From the NCBI RefSeq assembly GCF_900116005.1, contig NZ_FOYI01000002.1:372001-436000 (forward strand): DNA of 64,000 nt, read 5' to 3'. Within the stretch, counting starts at the first letter, position 1. Every line of letters begins with the position of its first letter. The position numbers were made by a program, and so were the translations under genes. The notes under the pieces are model-generated. The model had not been told where the DNA came from. It saw nothing but the letters and a program-made list of their open reading frames with translations, and ran no database searches. This document shows, one piece after another, positions 54,864 through 63,959 of this stretch. This DNA is from Poseidonocella sedimentorum. Lineage in GTDB: Bacteria; Pseudomonadota; Alphaproteobacteria; Rhodobacterales; Rhodobacteraceae.

Positions 54864-55895
54864 TCACTCGGCTTCGGCGGCCGCCACCGCGGCTCTGGCG
54901 TCGTCATAGAGCGTCTGCGCGTCGAGCCCCTTGGCGCTCATCTCCGCGATCCACTCTTGCGTCACCGCCTCGCCAAGCGCCTTGATCTCCTCGGTGACCT
55001 CCGGGCTGATCTCGGCGATGACATTGCCGGCGGCCTTCATCGCGTTGAACCCGTCCTCGTCGCCGGTGTCATGCGCGCGGCCCGCCCAGGCGGAGGTCTC
55101 CAGCCCCGAATTGGCGTCGATCACGGCGCGAAGGTCATCGGGCAGGCCCTCGTATCTGGCCTTGTTCATGACCCAGACGAAGTAGAGGTTGTAGAGCGAG
55201 CGTTCGCCGGCGACATCGGTGTGGCTGTCGGTCAGTTCGTCGAGCTTGAGCGAAGGCGACATTTCCCACGTGATCACGCCGCCATCGACCACGCCGCGCG
55301 CGAGCGCTTCGGGGAAGGCGGGCACGGGCATGCCCACGGGCGTCGCGCCGAGCTTCTTGAGCAGGAGCGTCGCGGGCCGCGAGGGGCCGCGAAGTTTGAG
55401 CCCGTCAAAATCGGCAAGCGCCTCGATCGGCGCGCCTTTCTTGTGAACGAGGCCGGGCCCATGCATATGCGCGGCGATGACGTGGACATCGGCGAAATCA
55501 TCCATCAAGTGCTTTTGCGTAAAGGCCCAGGCCGCGCGGCTCGCCTCTTCACCGGATTTGGAGACCATGAAGGGCAGCTCCATCGCCTCGGCTTCGGGGA
55601 AACGGCCCGGCTGATAGCCGGGGATAACCCAGCCGCCGTCGATCACGCCGTCGCGCACGAGGTCGTATTGCCCCGGGGCGGAGCCGCCGAGCTGCATCAG
55701 GGGATAAATCTCGACCTTGATCCGGCCGTTGCTCTCCGCCTCGACCTTTTCGGCCCAGGGTTCGATGAAATACTTCGGGTTGGCCGAGTTCGGCGAAACG
55801 AAATGCTGGAACCGCAAGGTCACGTCCTGAGATGCCGCGGGCAGCGCGATGGCGCTGGCGAGCGCCGCAAGCGCGGCGGCGAGACGGAATTTCAT
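54864..55895 (-). CDS. TRAP transporter solute receptor, DctP family (orphan)
   Basis: A 343-residue periplasmic receptor. The signal peptide MKFRLAAALAALASAIALPA ends at AAS, followed by DVTLRFQHFVSPNSANPKYF. The DctP-family ligand-binding arginine lies in the FDGLKLRGPSRPA segment. GGAGG precedes the ATG. TRAP receptors serve DctQ and DctM membrane subunits, but neither is adjacent: rsmD lies on one side and map on the other. The ligand is presumably a carboxylate. Confidence 0.9.
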   Translation of the reverse strand: MKFRLAAALAALASAIALPAASQDVTLRFQHFVSPNSANPKYFIEPWAEKVEAESNGRIKVEIYPLMQLGGSAPGQYDLVRDGVIDGGWVIPGYQPGRFPEAEAMELPFMVSKSGEEASRAAWAFTQKHLMDDFADVHVIAAHMHGPGLVHKKGAPIEALADFDGLKLRGPSRPATLLLKKLGATPVGMPVPAFPEALARGVVDGGVITWEMSPSLKLDELTDSHTDVAGERSLYNLYFVWVMNKARYEGLPDDLRAVIDANSGLETSAWAGRAHDTGDEDGFNAMKAAGNVIAEISPEVTEEIKALGEAVTQEWIAEMSAKGLDAQTLYDDARAAVAAAEAE

Positions 55896-56062
55896 GCTGG
55901 TTTCCTCCATTTGCAGCGTCAAAACGCCCGCGATGGGGCGCAGAGTGCAAAATTTGGTGCGTGTTGCAACCAGACAGGCCCGCTTCGCGTGGCTTCGCCG
56001 CACCTTTCGAAACACTGACACGGATCTAGGGTCAGGCCGTCGAGCGCCTACTATATAAGGTG

Positions 56063-56872
56063 TCAGTAGGTCGGATGGAAGGTCCCGGCGGGAGAAAGCG
56101 TGAAAATCTCGCAGCCATCCGCGGTCACGCCTATGGAGTGCTCGAACTGGGCCGAGAGGCTCTTGTCGCGGGTCACGGCTGTCCAGTCATCGGCCAGAAC
56201 CTTGGTCTCGGGGCGGCCGAGATTGACCATCGGCTCGATGGTGAAGAACATGCCTTCTTCGAGGATCGCGCCGGTTCCGGGGCGGCCATAGTGGAGGACG
56301 TTGGGCGGCGCGTGGAAGACGCGGCCGAGCCCGTGGCCACAGAAATCGCGCACGACGCTCATGCGATTGGCTTCGGCGAAGCTCTGGATCGCGTGGCCGA
56401 TATCGCCAAAGGTCGCGCCGGGGCGGACCGTCTCGATGCCTTTCATCAACGCGTCGTGCGTGATCTGGATCAACCGCTCGGCCTTGCGGCTCAGCTTGCC
56501 CGCCACGTACATCCGCGAGTTGTCGCCGTACCAACCATCGACGACCACGGTCACATCGATGTTGAGGATATCGCCGTCCTTGAGCTTCTTGTCGCCCGGG
56601 ATCCCGTGGCAGACCACGTGGTTCACGCTGATGCAGCTCGCGTGTTCGTAGCCCTTGTAGCCGATCGTGGCCGAGACGGCACCGGCGGCGTTGATCTTCT
56701 CTTCGATGATCCGGTCGATCTCGCCCGTGGTCTGGCCGGGGAAGATGTGTTCGGCGATGTCGTCGAGAATGGTCGCGGCAACCGCGCCGGCGCGGCGCAT
56801 ACCGGCGAAGTCGGCCTCGGAATGGATGCGTATGCCGTCCCGTGTGAGGCGGCCCGTGTGTTGATCGTTCAA
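56063..56872 (-). CDS. map: Methionine aminopeptidase type I
   Basis: A 269-residue dinuclear-metal peptidase that removes the initiator methionine. SEADFAGMRRAGAVAATIL, SCISVNHVVCHGIPGDKKL (substrate His), DGDILNIDVTVVVDGWYGDN with the two metal Asp, CGHGLGRVFH and FFTIEPMV carry the metal ligands. Translation begins at TTG (56872), which lies close behind AGGAGGGG; no ATG fits the N-terminus. sfsA lies 79 bases upstream on the same strand. Confidence 0.95.
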   Translation of the reverse strand: MNDQHTGRLTRDGIRIHSEADFAGMRRAGAVAATILDDIAEHIFPGQTTGEIDRIIEEKINAAGAVSATIGYKGYEHASCISVNHVVCHGIPGDKKLKDGDILNIDVTVVVDGWYGDNSRMYVAGKLSRKAERLIQITHDALMKGIETVRPGATFGDIGHAIQSFAEANRMSVVRDFCGHGLGRVFHAPPNVLHYGRPGTGAILEEGMFFTIEPMVNLGRPETKVLADDWTAVTRDKSLSAQFEHSIGVTADGCEIFTLSPAGTFHPTY

Positions 56873-56951
56873 ACCGCCCCTCCTTCAGGGTGCGCTGGAA
56901 TTGAAGGTGTCTGTGATTTATTTAGTTGCAAATGCAGCATTGTGCCAGTCC

Positions 56952-57656
56952 TCAGAGATCGCAGGGGATCGGAGCGCCGAGCGTGATGCCTTGGGTGTCG
57001 ATATCCGTGCCGAAAACATGGAGCCCGACCCCGGCCGCGCGCGCCTGCGCAAAGCGCGCCGCATAGGCCGGATCGATGTCGGCCGCGAGGGCAAACCGCC
57101 GGCAATCGGTGCGCTGGACAAGGTAGAGCATCGCCGCCCTGTGGCCCGCCCGCACCATGGCGGAGAGCTCGGCGAGGTGTTTGGCGCCGCGGGCGGTGAC
57201 GCTGTCGGGAAACTCGGCGAGCCCCGGCTCGCGCGAGAGCGTGACGCTTTTGACCTCCAGATAGAGGTCGGGCTCCGGCCCGCCGCCGAGGAGGAAATCA
57301 ATCCGGCTCCCCTCGCCATATCTGACCTCGGGGCGCACCGTCTCATAGGGCCCCAGCCCCGGCACCGCGCGCGCCTCCAGCGCCGCGCGCAGAGCGCGGT
57401 TGGGCACGGAGGTATCGACGCCGGTGAAATGTCCGTCCTCGTGCTCGACCAGCCGCCAGCCGTATTTCAGCTTCTTTTTCGGGTCATCGTTGGGCTCCAG
57501 CCAGATCCGTATCCCCGGATCGGCCAGCCCCATCATGCTGCCCGGATTGGCACAATGAGCCGTCACCTCGCGCCCGTCATCGAGCCGGCAATCGGCGAGG
57601 AAACGCTTGTAGCGGCGGATCAGGCGGGCGGGCACGAGCGGGGTTTGAAAGCGCAT
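56952..57656 (-). CDS. sfsA: SfsA (sugar fermentation stimulation) family nuclease
   Basis: A 234-residue SfsA protein, once thought to be a sugar-utilisation regulator and now viewed as a nuclease-fold DNA-binding protein. VPARLIRRYKRFLADCRLDDGR is the family start (split here as VPARLIRRYKRFLAD), then AHCANPGSMMGL, LYLEVKSVTL and the C-terminal GAPIPCDL. The PD-(D/E)xK-like residues lie in the GSRIDFLLGG and EVKSV segments. It precedes map on the minus strand and is divergent from the CinA-N gene. Confidence 0.93.
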   Translation of the reverse strand: MRFQTPLVPARLIRRYKRFLADCRLDDGREVTAHCANPGSMMGLADPGIRIWLEPNDDPKKKLKYGWRLVEHEDGHFTGVDTSVPNRALRAALEARAVPGLGPYETVRPEVRYGEGSRIDFLLGGGPEPDLYLEVKSVTLSREPGLAEFPDSVTARGAKHLAELSAMVRAGHRAAMLYLVQRTDCRRFALAADIDPAYAARFAQARAAGVGLHVFGTDIDTQGITLGAPIPCDL

Positions 57657-57717
57657 GGGTTGGCCCTATACCTTGCCAGACAGGAGCGTGCCAGATGGGC
57701 GCGCAAGGAGGGCAGCG

Positions 57718-58440
57718 ATGGGCAATCCAACGGCGGCGATGCTGGTGATCGGGGATGAGATCCTCTCGGGCCGGACGCGCGATGCCAATATGCATTACCT
57801 TGCCGGCGAGTTGACGAAACAGGGCATCGAGCTGCGCGAGGTGCGCATCGTCTCCGATGATCACGCCGGTATCGTGGACGCGGCCCGCGCCCTCTCAGGC
57901 CGCTATGATCATGTCTTTACCTCTGGCGGCATCGGGCCCACCCATGATGACATCACCGCCGATGCAATCGCCGAGGCGATGGGCGCCGCGATCGATATTC
58001 GCGAGGACGCCCGCGCGCTGCTGGCCGAGCACTACCGCGCGCAAGGATCGGAACTCAACGCCGCGCGGCTGCGCATGGCGCGGATCCCCGAGGGCGCGGC
58101 GCTGATCGACAATCCGGTCAGCATCGCGCCGGGGTTCACGATCGGCAATATCCATGTGATGGCCGGGGTCCCGACGGTGTTTCAGGCGATGGTGGCGAGC
58201 GTCTTGCCGAGCATCGCCGGGGGCAAGCCGCTGCTGTCCCAGAGCTTGCGGATCTACCGCGGCGAGGGCGATATCGCGGGGCCGCTGGCCGATCTTGCCG
58301 GGCGTTTTCCCGCGCTGTCCTTCGGCTCCTACCCGTTCCAGAAAGACGGCGTTTTCGGCGCGCAGATCGTCGTGCGCGGGTTCGACGGCGGCCAGATCGA
58401 CGCCGCCATGGCCGAGCTGGCGCAGTTGCTGGAGGCATGA
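57718..58440 (+). CDS. CinA N-terminal / molybdopterin-binding (MoaB/Mog-like) domain protein
   Basis: A 240-residue protein with the MoCF-biosynthesis-type fold. AAMLVIGDEILSGRTRDANM, FTSGGIGPTHDDIT and the NPVSIAPGFTIGNIHVMAGVP segment are the CinA N-terminal (COG1058) pattern; the C-terminal nicotinamide-mononucleotide deamidase domain of full CinA is absent. In this subgroup ADP-ribose pyrophosphatase activity has been described for relatives. AAGGAGGG precedes the ATG at 57718. The stop overlaps the acetyltransferase start. Confidence 0.9.
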   Translation: MGNPTAAMLVIGDEILSGRTRDANMHYLAGELTKQGIELREVRIVSDDHAGIVDAARALSGRYDHVFTSGGIGPTHDDITADAIAEAMGAAIDIREDARALLAEHYRAQGSELNAARLRMARIPEGAALIDNPVSIAPGFTIGNIHVMAGVPTVFQAMVASVLPSIAGGKPLLSQSLRIYRGEGDIAGPLADLAGRFPALSFGSYPFQKDGVFGAQIVVRGFDGGQIDAAMAELAQLLEA

Positions 58441-59180
58441 CGGACGGGGCGCAGCCCTGGCTGGAGGCGATGGAGGCGACATGGCCCCCCGCGCGCACCG
58501 AAACCCATGCGCCGATCACGCTCCGGGACGGGCAGGGCGGCGGCAAACGGGTGAGCGCGGCCAGTGTTGCCGGCGCCGGGGCGCTCGCCCCCGAGGCGCT
58601 CCGGGCCGCGGAAGACCACATGCGCGCGCGCGCTCAGGCGCCGCTCTTCATGATCACCCCCAATCAGCGGGCGCTCGACGCCCAGCTTGAGGCCGAGGGT
58701 TACGGCATCGTCGATCCGGTCCATCTTTATGGCGCGCCGGTGGCGGCGCTTGCCGGTCTCGACCCGGGCGCCCATCCGATCACCGACGCCGAGGCCCCGC
58801 TCGCGATCATGTCCGAGATCTGGGCCGAAGACGGGGTTGGCGCGTCCCGGCGGGCGGTCATGGCGCGCACGGGTGGCCCCCGGTCCCATCTGCTCACGCG
58901 GCACGGCGACCGCGCCGCGGGGGTCGGTTTCATTGCCGCCCATGGCGAGATCGCGATGATCCACGCGCTCTACGTCCGCCCGATATTTCGCCGCAAAGGG
59001 CAGGCCCGCGCGCTGCTGCGACACGCGGCGCTCTGGGCGCGGGAGAGGGGCGCGGCGCGGATCGGCCTCGCCGTCACCCGCGCGAACGGGCCGGCCAACG
59101 CGCTCTACCGCGCGCTGGGAATGGAAACCGTGGGGGGCTACCACTACCGCCTCCGGGATGCCGCGCGCGATGCGGCGTGA
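58437..59180 (+). CDS. GNAT family N-acetyltransferase
   Basis: A 247-residue acetyl-CoA-dependent transferase. The conserved GNAT core is in the C-terminal half: VGFIAAHGEIAMIHALYVRP, the acetyl-CoA loop RRKGQARALLRHA and ANGPANALYRALGME. The N-terminal half is a second, degenerate GNAT-like fold. The acceptor is unknown. The gene overlaps the CinA-N gene at its start and the OmpA-like gene at its end. Confidence 0.87.
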   Translation: MTDGAQPWLEAMEATWPPARTETHAPITLRDGQGGGKRVSAASVAGAGALAPEALRAAEDHMRARAQAPLFMITPNQRALDAQLEAEGYGIVDPVHLYGAPVAALAGLDPGAHPITDAEAPLAIMSEIWAEDGVGASRRAVMARTGGPRSHLLTRHGDRAAGVGFIAAHGEIAMIHALYVRPIFRRKGQARALLRHAALWARERGAARIGLAVTRANGPANALYRALGMETVGGYHYRLRDAARDAA

Positions 59181-60087
59181 TGGTCTTGCCGCCCTCGCGC
59201 TGATCGGCGTGCTTGCCGCGAGCCGGGCGTTTGCGCTGGATCTTCCCTCCGGGGCCGAGCTCATCTCGGAGCAGATCGCGCCGGATCGCTACCAGCTGCC
59301 GATTGCGGCCTTTGACGGCGAGCGCGTTCCGACGGAGCGGATCGAGGGGCTTGTCACGCGCCAGATCTGGCGCTTCCCGCGATCGAGCCATGGGACGTTC
59401 CGCGTCCTTTCCGCGCTGCGCGACGATTTTACCGCCCGCGGGTTCGAGGAGGTCTTCCTCTGCCGCGCGACTGTCTGCGGCGGCTATGATTTTCGCTTCG
59501 GGATCGACCTCGCCCGGCCGCCGGAGATGATCGTCAACCTGCAGGATTTTCGCTATGTGGCCCTGCGCCACTCCGATGGCCGGGTGGCGAGCGCTTTGGC
59601 GAGTCGGTCGGGCAACACCGTCTATCTCCAGCTCATCACCGCGGCGCCGATGGACGCCGTCCCGCGCGCGGAGGTGGCGGCGCCCGATCAGATCGGCCCC
59701 ATGCCCGACGGGGCCATCGCCCGCGCCATTGCCGCCGAGGGCCACGCCGCGCTCGACGATCTGACCTTTGAGACCGGATCGACCGCGCTCGGGCCGGGGC
59801 CTTTCGCGTCGCTGACCGAACTTGCCGCGCTGATGGCGGCGGATCGGGCGCTGCGCGTGGTGCTGGTCGGGCATACCGACTGGGTCGGGTCGCTGGACGC
59901 CAATGTCGCCCTCTCGCGCGCCCGTGCGGATGCGGTGCGCGCGCGTCTGATCCGGGACCACGGCGTCGCGCCGGACCGGATCATGGCCCGCGGGGTGGGC
60001 TACCTTGCGCCGCGCGCGAGCAACGAGACCGACGCGGGCCGGATGCGCAACCGACGGGTCGAGGCCGTGCTGGAGCGCGCCCCGTGA
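59158..60087 (+). CDS. OmpA family protein
   Basis: A 309-residue exported protein. A signal peptide (about residues 5-26, RRDGLAALALIGVLAASRAFA) precedes a domain of unknown fold, and the C-terminal 110 residues are an OmpA/MotB peptidoglycan-binding domain: LTFETGSTALGPG, VVLVGHTDWVGSLDANVALS, RARADAVRARL and RNRRVEAVL. It probably sits in the outer membrane or periplasm and contacts the cell wall. Starts at 59158 or 59170 are both possible. The stop overlaps the GTG of the next gene. Confidence 0.88.
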   Translation: MPRAMRRDGLAALALIGVLAASRAFALDLPSGAELISEQIAPDRYQLPIAAFDGERVPTERIEGLVTRQIWRFPRSSHGTFRVLSALRDDFTARGFEEVFLCRATVCGGYDFRFGIDLARPPEMIVNLQDFRYVALRHSDGRVASALASRSGNTVYLQLITAAPMDAVPRAEVAAPDQIGPMPDGAIARAIAAEGHAALDDLTFETGSTALGPGPFASLTELAALMAADRALRVVLVGHTDWVGSLDANVALSRARADAVRARLIRDHGVAPDRIMARGVGYLAPRASNETDAGRMRNRRVEAVLERAP

Positions 60088-60917
60088 GCGGGGAGACCCG
60101 CGTCCTCGTGCTCGGCGCGAGCGGCCGCGTCGGCAGGCTCCTGCGCCGCGCCTGGTTTCTCGCGCCGCCCCCGGCGATCCGGCCGATCTACCAATCGCGG
60201 CAGCCCGGGAGCGGGCCGGATGTGGTCTGGAGGCCCGGCGCGCCGATGGATGACCTGCCGCCCACGGAGGCGATCCTCGCGCTTTGGGGCGTGACCTCGG
60301 GGGATGACCTGACGCAGAACGCCGCGCTCGCGAGGGAGGCCGCCCGCATCGCGTCGCACATCGGTGCGCGGCGCGTGCTGCACCTCTCCTCCGCCGCGGT
60401 CTATGGGCCGGGATGCGATGGCGCGCACGAGGAGGATGCGCCGCGCCCGACGACCCCTTACGGGCGGGCCAAGGTCGCGATGGAGCGGGAGGTGGCGACG
60501 CTGAACGGCGGCTCTGCGCATACCTGCCTGCGGCTGGGGAATGTGGTGGGGGCCGATAGCCTCACCGCGGCCCTCGACGGGACAGTTCCCGCCCGGATTG
60601 ACCGCTTCCCCACCGGCGCGGGCCCGCTGCGCAGCTATATCGCGCCCGGCGCGCTCGCGCGGGTTCTTGCCGGGCTGCTGCGACTGGACGCGGGCAGCCT
60701 GCCGCCCGTTCTCAATATCGCGGCGCCCGAGCCGGTCCGGATGGAGGACCTGCTCCGCGCCGCCGGGCGCCCGTTCGACTGGCAGCCCGCGCCCCCCGGC
60801 GCCGCGGAACGCGCCACGCTCTCGACCGACCGTCTCGCCACGCTCCTCCGCGGCGCCCTGCCGCGGAGCACGGCGGCGGAGATGATCACCGACTGGCGCG
60901 AGGTGCGGCCGCGATGA
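60084..60917 (+). CDS. NAD-dependent epimerase/dehydratase (extended SDR)
   Basis: A 277-residue SDR enzyme starting at GTG (GTGA overlap with the OmpA-like gene). VLVLGASGRVGRLLRRA is the NAD-binding fold, SSAAVYGPG carries the catalytic serine, and TPYGRAK has the Tyr-x-x-x-Lys dyad. It probably epimerises or reduces a nucleotide sugar or similar. It precedes a sugar transferase with an ATGA overlap, so a role in surface polysaccharide synthesis is likely. Confidence 0.88.
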   Translation: MSGETRVLVLGASGRVGRLLRRAWFLAPPPAIRPIYQSRQPGSGPDVVWRPGAPMDDLPPTEAILALWGVTSGDDLTQNAALAREAARIASHIGARRVLHLSSAAVYGPGCDGAHEEDAPRPTTPYGRAKVAMEREVATLNGGSAHTCLRLGNVVGADSLTAALDGTVPARIDRFPTGAGPLRSYIAPGALARVLAGLLRLDAGSLPPVLNIAAPEPVRMEDLLRAAGRPFDWQPAPPGAAERATLSTDRLATLLRGALPRSTAAEMITDWREVRPR

Positions 60918-61522
60918 CCCCGGGCAAACGCCTCACCGATGTGATCCTGGCGGGCGCGCTCCTGCTGATCTTTGCCCTGCCGATCTGCGCGATCGCCCTG
61001 CTGATCGCGCTGCGCGATGGCCGGCCGGTGCTCTATCTGTCGGAGCGGATGAAGACGCCGGAGACCGGGTTCACGCTGTTGAAATTCCGCACAATGAGCC
61101 GGGCGCGGGCCGATACCGGCGTTTCCGGCGGCGACAAGGCGGGGCGGATCACGGCCACCGGGCGCTGGCTCCGGGCGCTGCGGCTCGACGAGCTGCCCCA
61201 GCTTGTCAACGTGCTGCGGGGCGACATGAGCTTCGTCGGTCCGCGCCCGCCCCTGCGGCAATATACCGAGCGCTTCCCCGACCTCTACCGCGCCGTTCTG
61301 ACGATGCGCCCCGGCATCACCGGCCTCGCGACCCTGCTCACCCACCGCCGCGAAGAGGCGCTTCTGGCCGGCTGTGCCTCAGCGGAGGAGACCGATGCGG
61401 TCTACGCCCGGCGCTGCGTGCCGCTCAAGGCGCGGCTCGATCTGCTCTATGCCGCAAACCGGACGTGGTGCTGGGATATGGTCATCCTGCTCCGGACAGT
61501 ATGGCGCGCTGCGCGGCGTTGA
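60914..61522 (+). CDS. Undecaprenyl-phosphate sugar-1-phosphate transferase family protein
   Basis: A 202-residue initiating glycosyltransferase of the WbaP/PglC type, which places the first sugar phosphate on undecaprenyl phosphate. One N-terminal membrane helix (about 10-32) precedes FTLLKFRTMS, the catalytic LRLDELPQLVNVLRGDMSFV and VGPRPPLRQYTERFP. The PglC-like catalytic core is complete, without the extra N-terminal membrane domain of WbaP. It is coupled to the SDR gene. Confidence 0.92.
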   Translation: MTPGKRLTDVILAGALLLIFALPICAIALLIALRDGRPVLYLSERMKTPETGFTLLKFRTMSRARADTGVSGGDKAGRITATGRWLRALRLDELPQLVNVLRGDMSFVGPRPPLRQYTERFPDLYRAVLTMRPGITGLATLLTHRREEALLAGCASAEETDAVYARRCVPLKARLDLLYAANRTWCWDMVILLRTVWRAARR

Positions 61523-61613
61523 GGCGACAGGGCGGGAGGAAACCTGCCGATTTGCACACTCTTGCGGTAACGGCTTGCCACTCCGGGAAAATTCCCGGAA
61601 TAGTTGAAGCGTT

Positions 61614-63530
61614 ATGGTTTCGCGCGTGTTGCGGGCCAGTTCGGGTGGGGCATTTCAGCGTATGAAGCTTTACGAAATTTGTATCGGTCTGCAGAATCCG
61701 CAAAAGCAGGCAATCTTCCTGTTTCTCGATTTTCTCGCGATCGTTCTGTCGTTTGCGCTCGCGCGCGGTGTGACGGGGGCGGCGCTTCCGCTTGAGAACG
61801 GCGAATGGGCCTTGCTCGCGGCGCTGCTCTTTTCGGGGCTCGGCCTCTCGGTCTGGTTCGGGCTGCACAAGATCAAGCTCAACGCCTTCGAATCTCACGG
61901 CATGGTCGAATCTCTCGGCATGGCGGCCGGGACCGCCGCGCTCGGTCTGCTCTTTGCGGTTGTCGCGCTCCCCGAGCCCCGGAGCGGGTTTTTCGTGGTC
62001 TTCGGGCTGAGCTTTCTCGTGGCGACGGTCTCGGGCCGCCTGACCCTGCGCCAGTTCGTGCGCAAGATCTACGATCAGGGCAAGCCGCGCCGGCGGATCG
62101 TGATCTATGGCGCGGGCCACGCGGGCCAACAGCTTGCCATGGCGCTGCGCTCCGATCACGAGGTCGAACCGGTGGCCTTCGTCGATGATGAGGTCGCGCT
62201 GCAGCGGATTTCCATCTGCGGGCTCAAGGTTTACCCCTCGACCAACATGACCCGGATCGTGCGGGAACGCAGCGCCGATCTCGTCGTCCTCGCCATGCCC
62301 ACGACGACCCGCCCGATCCGCGCGCGGATCGTGCGCCAGCTGCGGGATCTGGGCTGCGAGGTGCGCGACTTGCCGTCCTTTGCCCAGCTCGTTCTGCGGG
62401 AAAACCTCGCCGAGGCTGCGACCGCGAGACGTGTCTCCGAGCTTCTGGGGCGCAACCAGCTGGAGGCCGAGCTTCCCGGCACCAGCGACAGCTATTCGCG
62501 CAAATCCGTCCTCGTGACCGGGGCGGGCGGCTCGATCGGGGCGGAGCTCTGCCGTCAGGTCCTCGCGCTCAAACCCGCGCGGGTAATCCTCGTCGATCAT
62601 AGCGAGCTGGCCCTCTACAACGTGGAGCGGGAACTGGCCGCGGCGGCGCGCGCGGTGGAGATCATCCCCGTCCTGGGCTCGATCTGCGAGGAGGCGCTGG
62701 TGCGCGATCTCTTCGAGCGGTTCGAGATCGACGTGGTGTTCCACGCCGCGGCCTACAAGCATCTGCCGATGGTCGAGGGCAACGTGGTGGAGGGCATGCG
62801 CAACAACGTGCTCGGCACCAAGACCGTCGCCGAAGCGGCGCGCGATTTCGGGGCCGAGCGGTTCATCCTCGTCTCGACCGACAAGGCCGTCCGCCCCGAG
62901 AGCATCATGGGCGCGTCCAAGCGCATCGCCGAAATGGTCATTCAGGATCTCGCCACGCGTTCGCCCAACACGTTTTTCTCCATGGTCCGCTTCGGCAATG
63001 TGCTCGGCTCCAGCGGCTCGGTTGTCCCGCTCTTCGAGGAACAGATCGCCCGCGGCGGCCCGGTGACGCTGACCGACTGGGAAGTCTCGCGCTATTTCAT
63101 GACCGTGACCGAGGCGGTGCGGCTGGTGCTTCTGGCCGGATCGCTGTCGCGCGGGGGCGATGTCTTCGTGCTCGATATGGGCGATCCCGTCCCGATTCGC
63201 CAACTGGCGCGACAGATGATCGAAGATGAGGGCTATAGCGTGCGCGATGCGTCCAACCCTTCCGGCGATATCGAGATTCAGGTGACCGGTCTGCGCCCGG
63301 GCGAAAAGCTTCACGAGGAGCTTCTGATCGGCTCGGACATGCTCACCACGCCGCACAACAAGATCCTGCGCGCGCAGGAGCGCCACCTTTCGGAGATTCA
63401 GATGGCGAAGCTGGTGCGCGAGTTGCGCCGTGCGATCGAGGGGCGCGATAGCGGCGAGATTCGCAAGCTCGTCAGCCGGTCGATCGAGACGGGGGATGAT
63501 TCGCAGGCGGCATTGACCAAGTCGCCCTGA
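61614..63530 (+). CDS. CapD/FlaA1-type nucleoside-diphosphate sugar 4,6-dehydratase (membrane-linked)
   Basis: A 638-residue polysaccharide biosynthesis protein. Four N-terminal membrane helices (about 30-135) precede a CoA-binding-like Rossmann domain (about 150-290) and the catalytic SDR domain, which starts at VLVTGAGGSIGAELCRQ. VSTDKAVRPESIMGASKR has Met in place of the usual SDR tyrosine, normal for UDP-GlcNAc 4,6-dehydratases of the PglF/CapD group. It probably makes a UDP-4-keto-6-deoxy sugar. An ATG at 61662 (MKLYEICIGL) is an alternative start. Confidence 0.93.
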   Translation: MVSRVLRASSGGAFQRMKLYEICIGLQNPQKQAIFLFLDFLAIVLSFALARGVTGAALPLENGEWALLAALLFSGLGLSVWFGLHKIKLNAFESHGMVESLGMAAGTAALGLLFAVVALPEPRSGFFVVFGLSFLVATVSGRLTLRQFVRKIYDQGKPRRRIVIYGAGHAGQQLAMALRSDHEVEPVAFVDDEVALQRISICGLKVYPSTNMTRIVRERSADLVVLAMPTTTRPIRARIVRQLRDLGCEVRDLPSFAQLVLRENLAEAATARRVSELLGRNQLEAELPGTSDSYSRKSVLVTGAGGSIGAELCRQVLALKPARVILVDHSELALYNVERELAAAARAVEIIPVLGSICEEALVRDLFERFEIDVVFHAAAYKHLPMVEGNVVEGMRNNVLGTKTVAEAARDFGAERFILVSTDKAVRPESIMGASKRIAEMVIQDLATRSPNTFFSMVRFGNVLGSSGSVVPLFEEQIARGGPVTLTDWEVSRYFMTVTEAVRLVLLAGSLSRGGDVFVLDMGDPVPIRQLARQMIEDEGYSVRDASNPSGDIEIQVTGLRPGEKLHEELLIGSDMLTTPHNKILRAQERHLSEIQMAKLVRELRRAIEGRDSGEIRKLVSRSIETGDDSQAALTKSP

Positions 63531-63724
63531 GGTTCTCACAGCCGTGGGTTGATTGTGCGGCAAACGCGTCAATTGGCAGATTGAGTGGAGTGCGCGGGCA
63601 GCGGCTGTGGTATTTTTCCGCCAACCTGAGAGATTTGGGACTTTTTCCTTGGCGAACGGGGCCGGACCTGTTCTTAGTTGGGTGATGAGGTGGCGCCGCT
63701 GCCATCTTTTAGTTGGAGACCGTT

Positions 63725-63907
63725 ATGAAAAAACTTGTACTCGCCGCTGTCGCCGCATCCGCGCTCAGCGCCGCCGCTCCCGCCGCTGCAACCGAAGCGG
63801 AAGTGTCCACCGATCCCTTTGCCAGCACGGCCTTTCTCGCGCTGCCCCTGCTGATCGTCGGCGGCACCTTCGCGCTGATCACCGTCGCGGCGGCCTCCGG
63901 CACCTGA
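63725..63907 (+). CDS. Small 60-residue exported or membrane protein
   Basis: Starts at ATG 63725 behind TTGGAGAC and ends TGA 63907. The first 22 residues (MKKLVLAAVAASALSAAAPA) are a signal peptide, followed by a short acidic stretch TEAEVSTDPF and one hydrophobic helix, TAFLALPLLIVGGTFALITV. It has a recognised terminator 27 bases later and so appears to be a genuine gene. No family is recognised. It could be a membrane-tethered small protein of the polysaccharide region or an unrelated stress peptide. Confidence 0.65.
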   Translation: MKKLVLAAVAASALSAAAPAAATEAEVSTDPFASTAFLALPLLIVGGTFALITVAAASGT

Positions 63908-63933
63908 TCCTGCCGACATCAAGATATAGAGAG

Positions 63934-63951
63934 GGCGGCCATTGGGCCGCC
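63934..63951 (+). terminator. Terminator after the small protein gene
   Basis: GGCGGCC-ATTG-GGCCGCC forms a seven-pair stem, followed by TTCTTGCGTT on the plus strand and preceded by an A/T-rich TATAGA stretch. It separates the small protein gene from the convergent gene at the right edge and may serve both strands. Confidence 0.75.
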
Positions 63952-63959
63952 TTCTTGCG

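Noticed and set aside
56048-56060. CTACTATAT match to the island operator near map
   Set aside because: The first nine bases match, but the second half-site is displaced (AAGG), so the symmetry is lost. It is probably chance or a -10-like element on the minus strand.
61482-63572. 696-codon open frame opposite the CapD-like gene
   Set aside because: The plus strand encodes a complete, motif-rich dehydratase in the same place.
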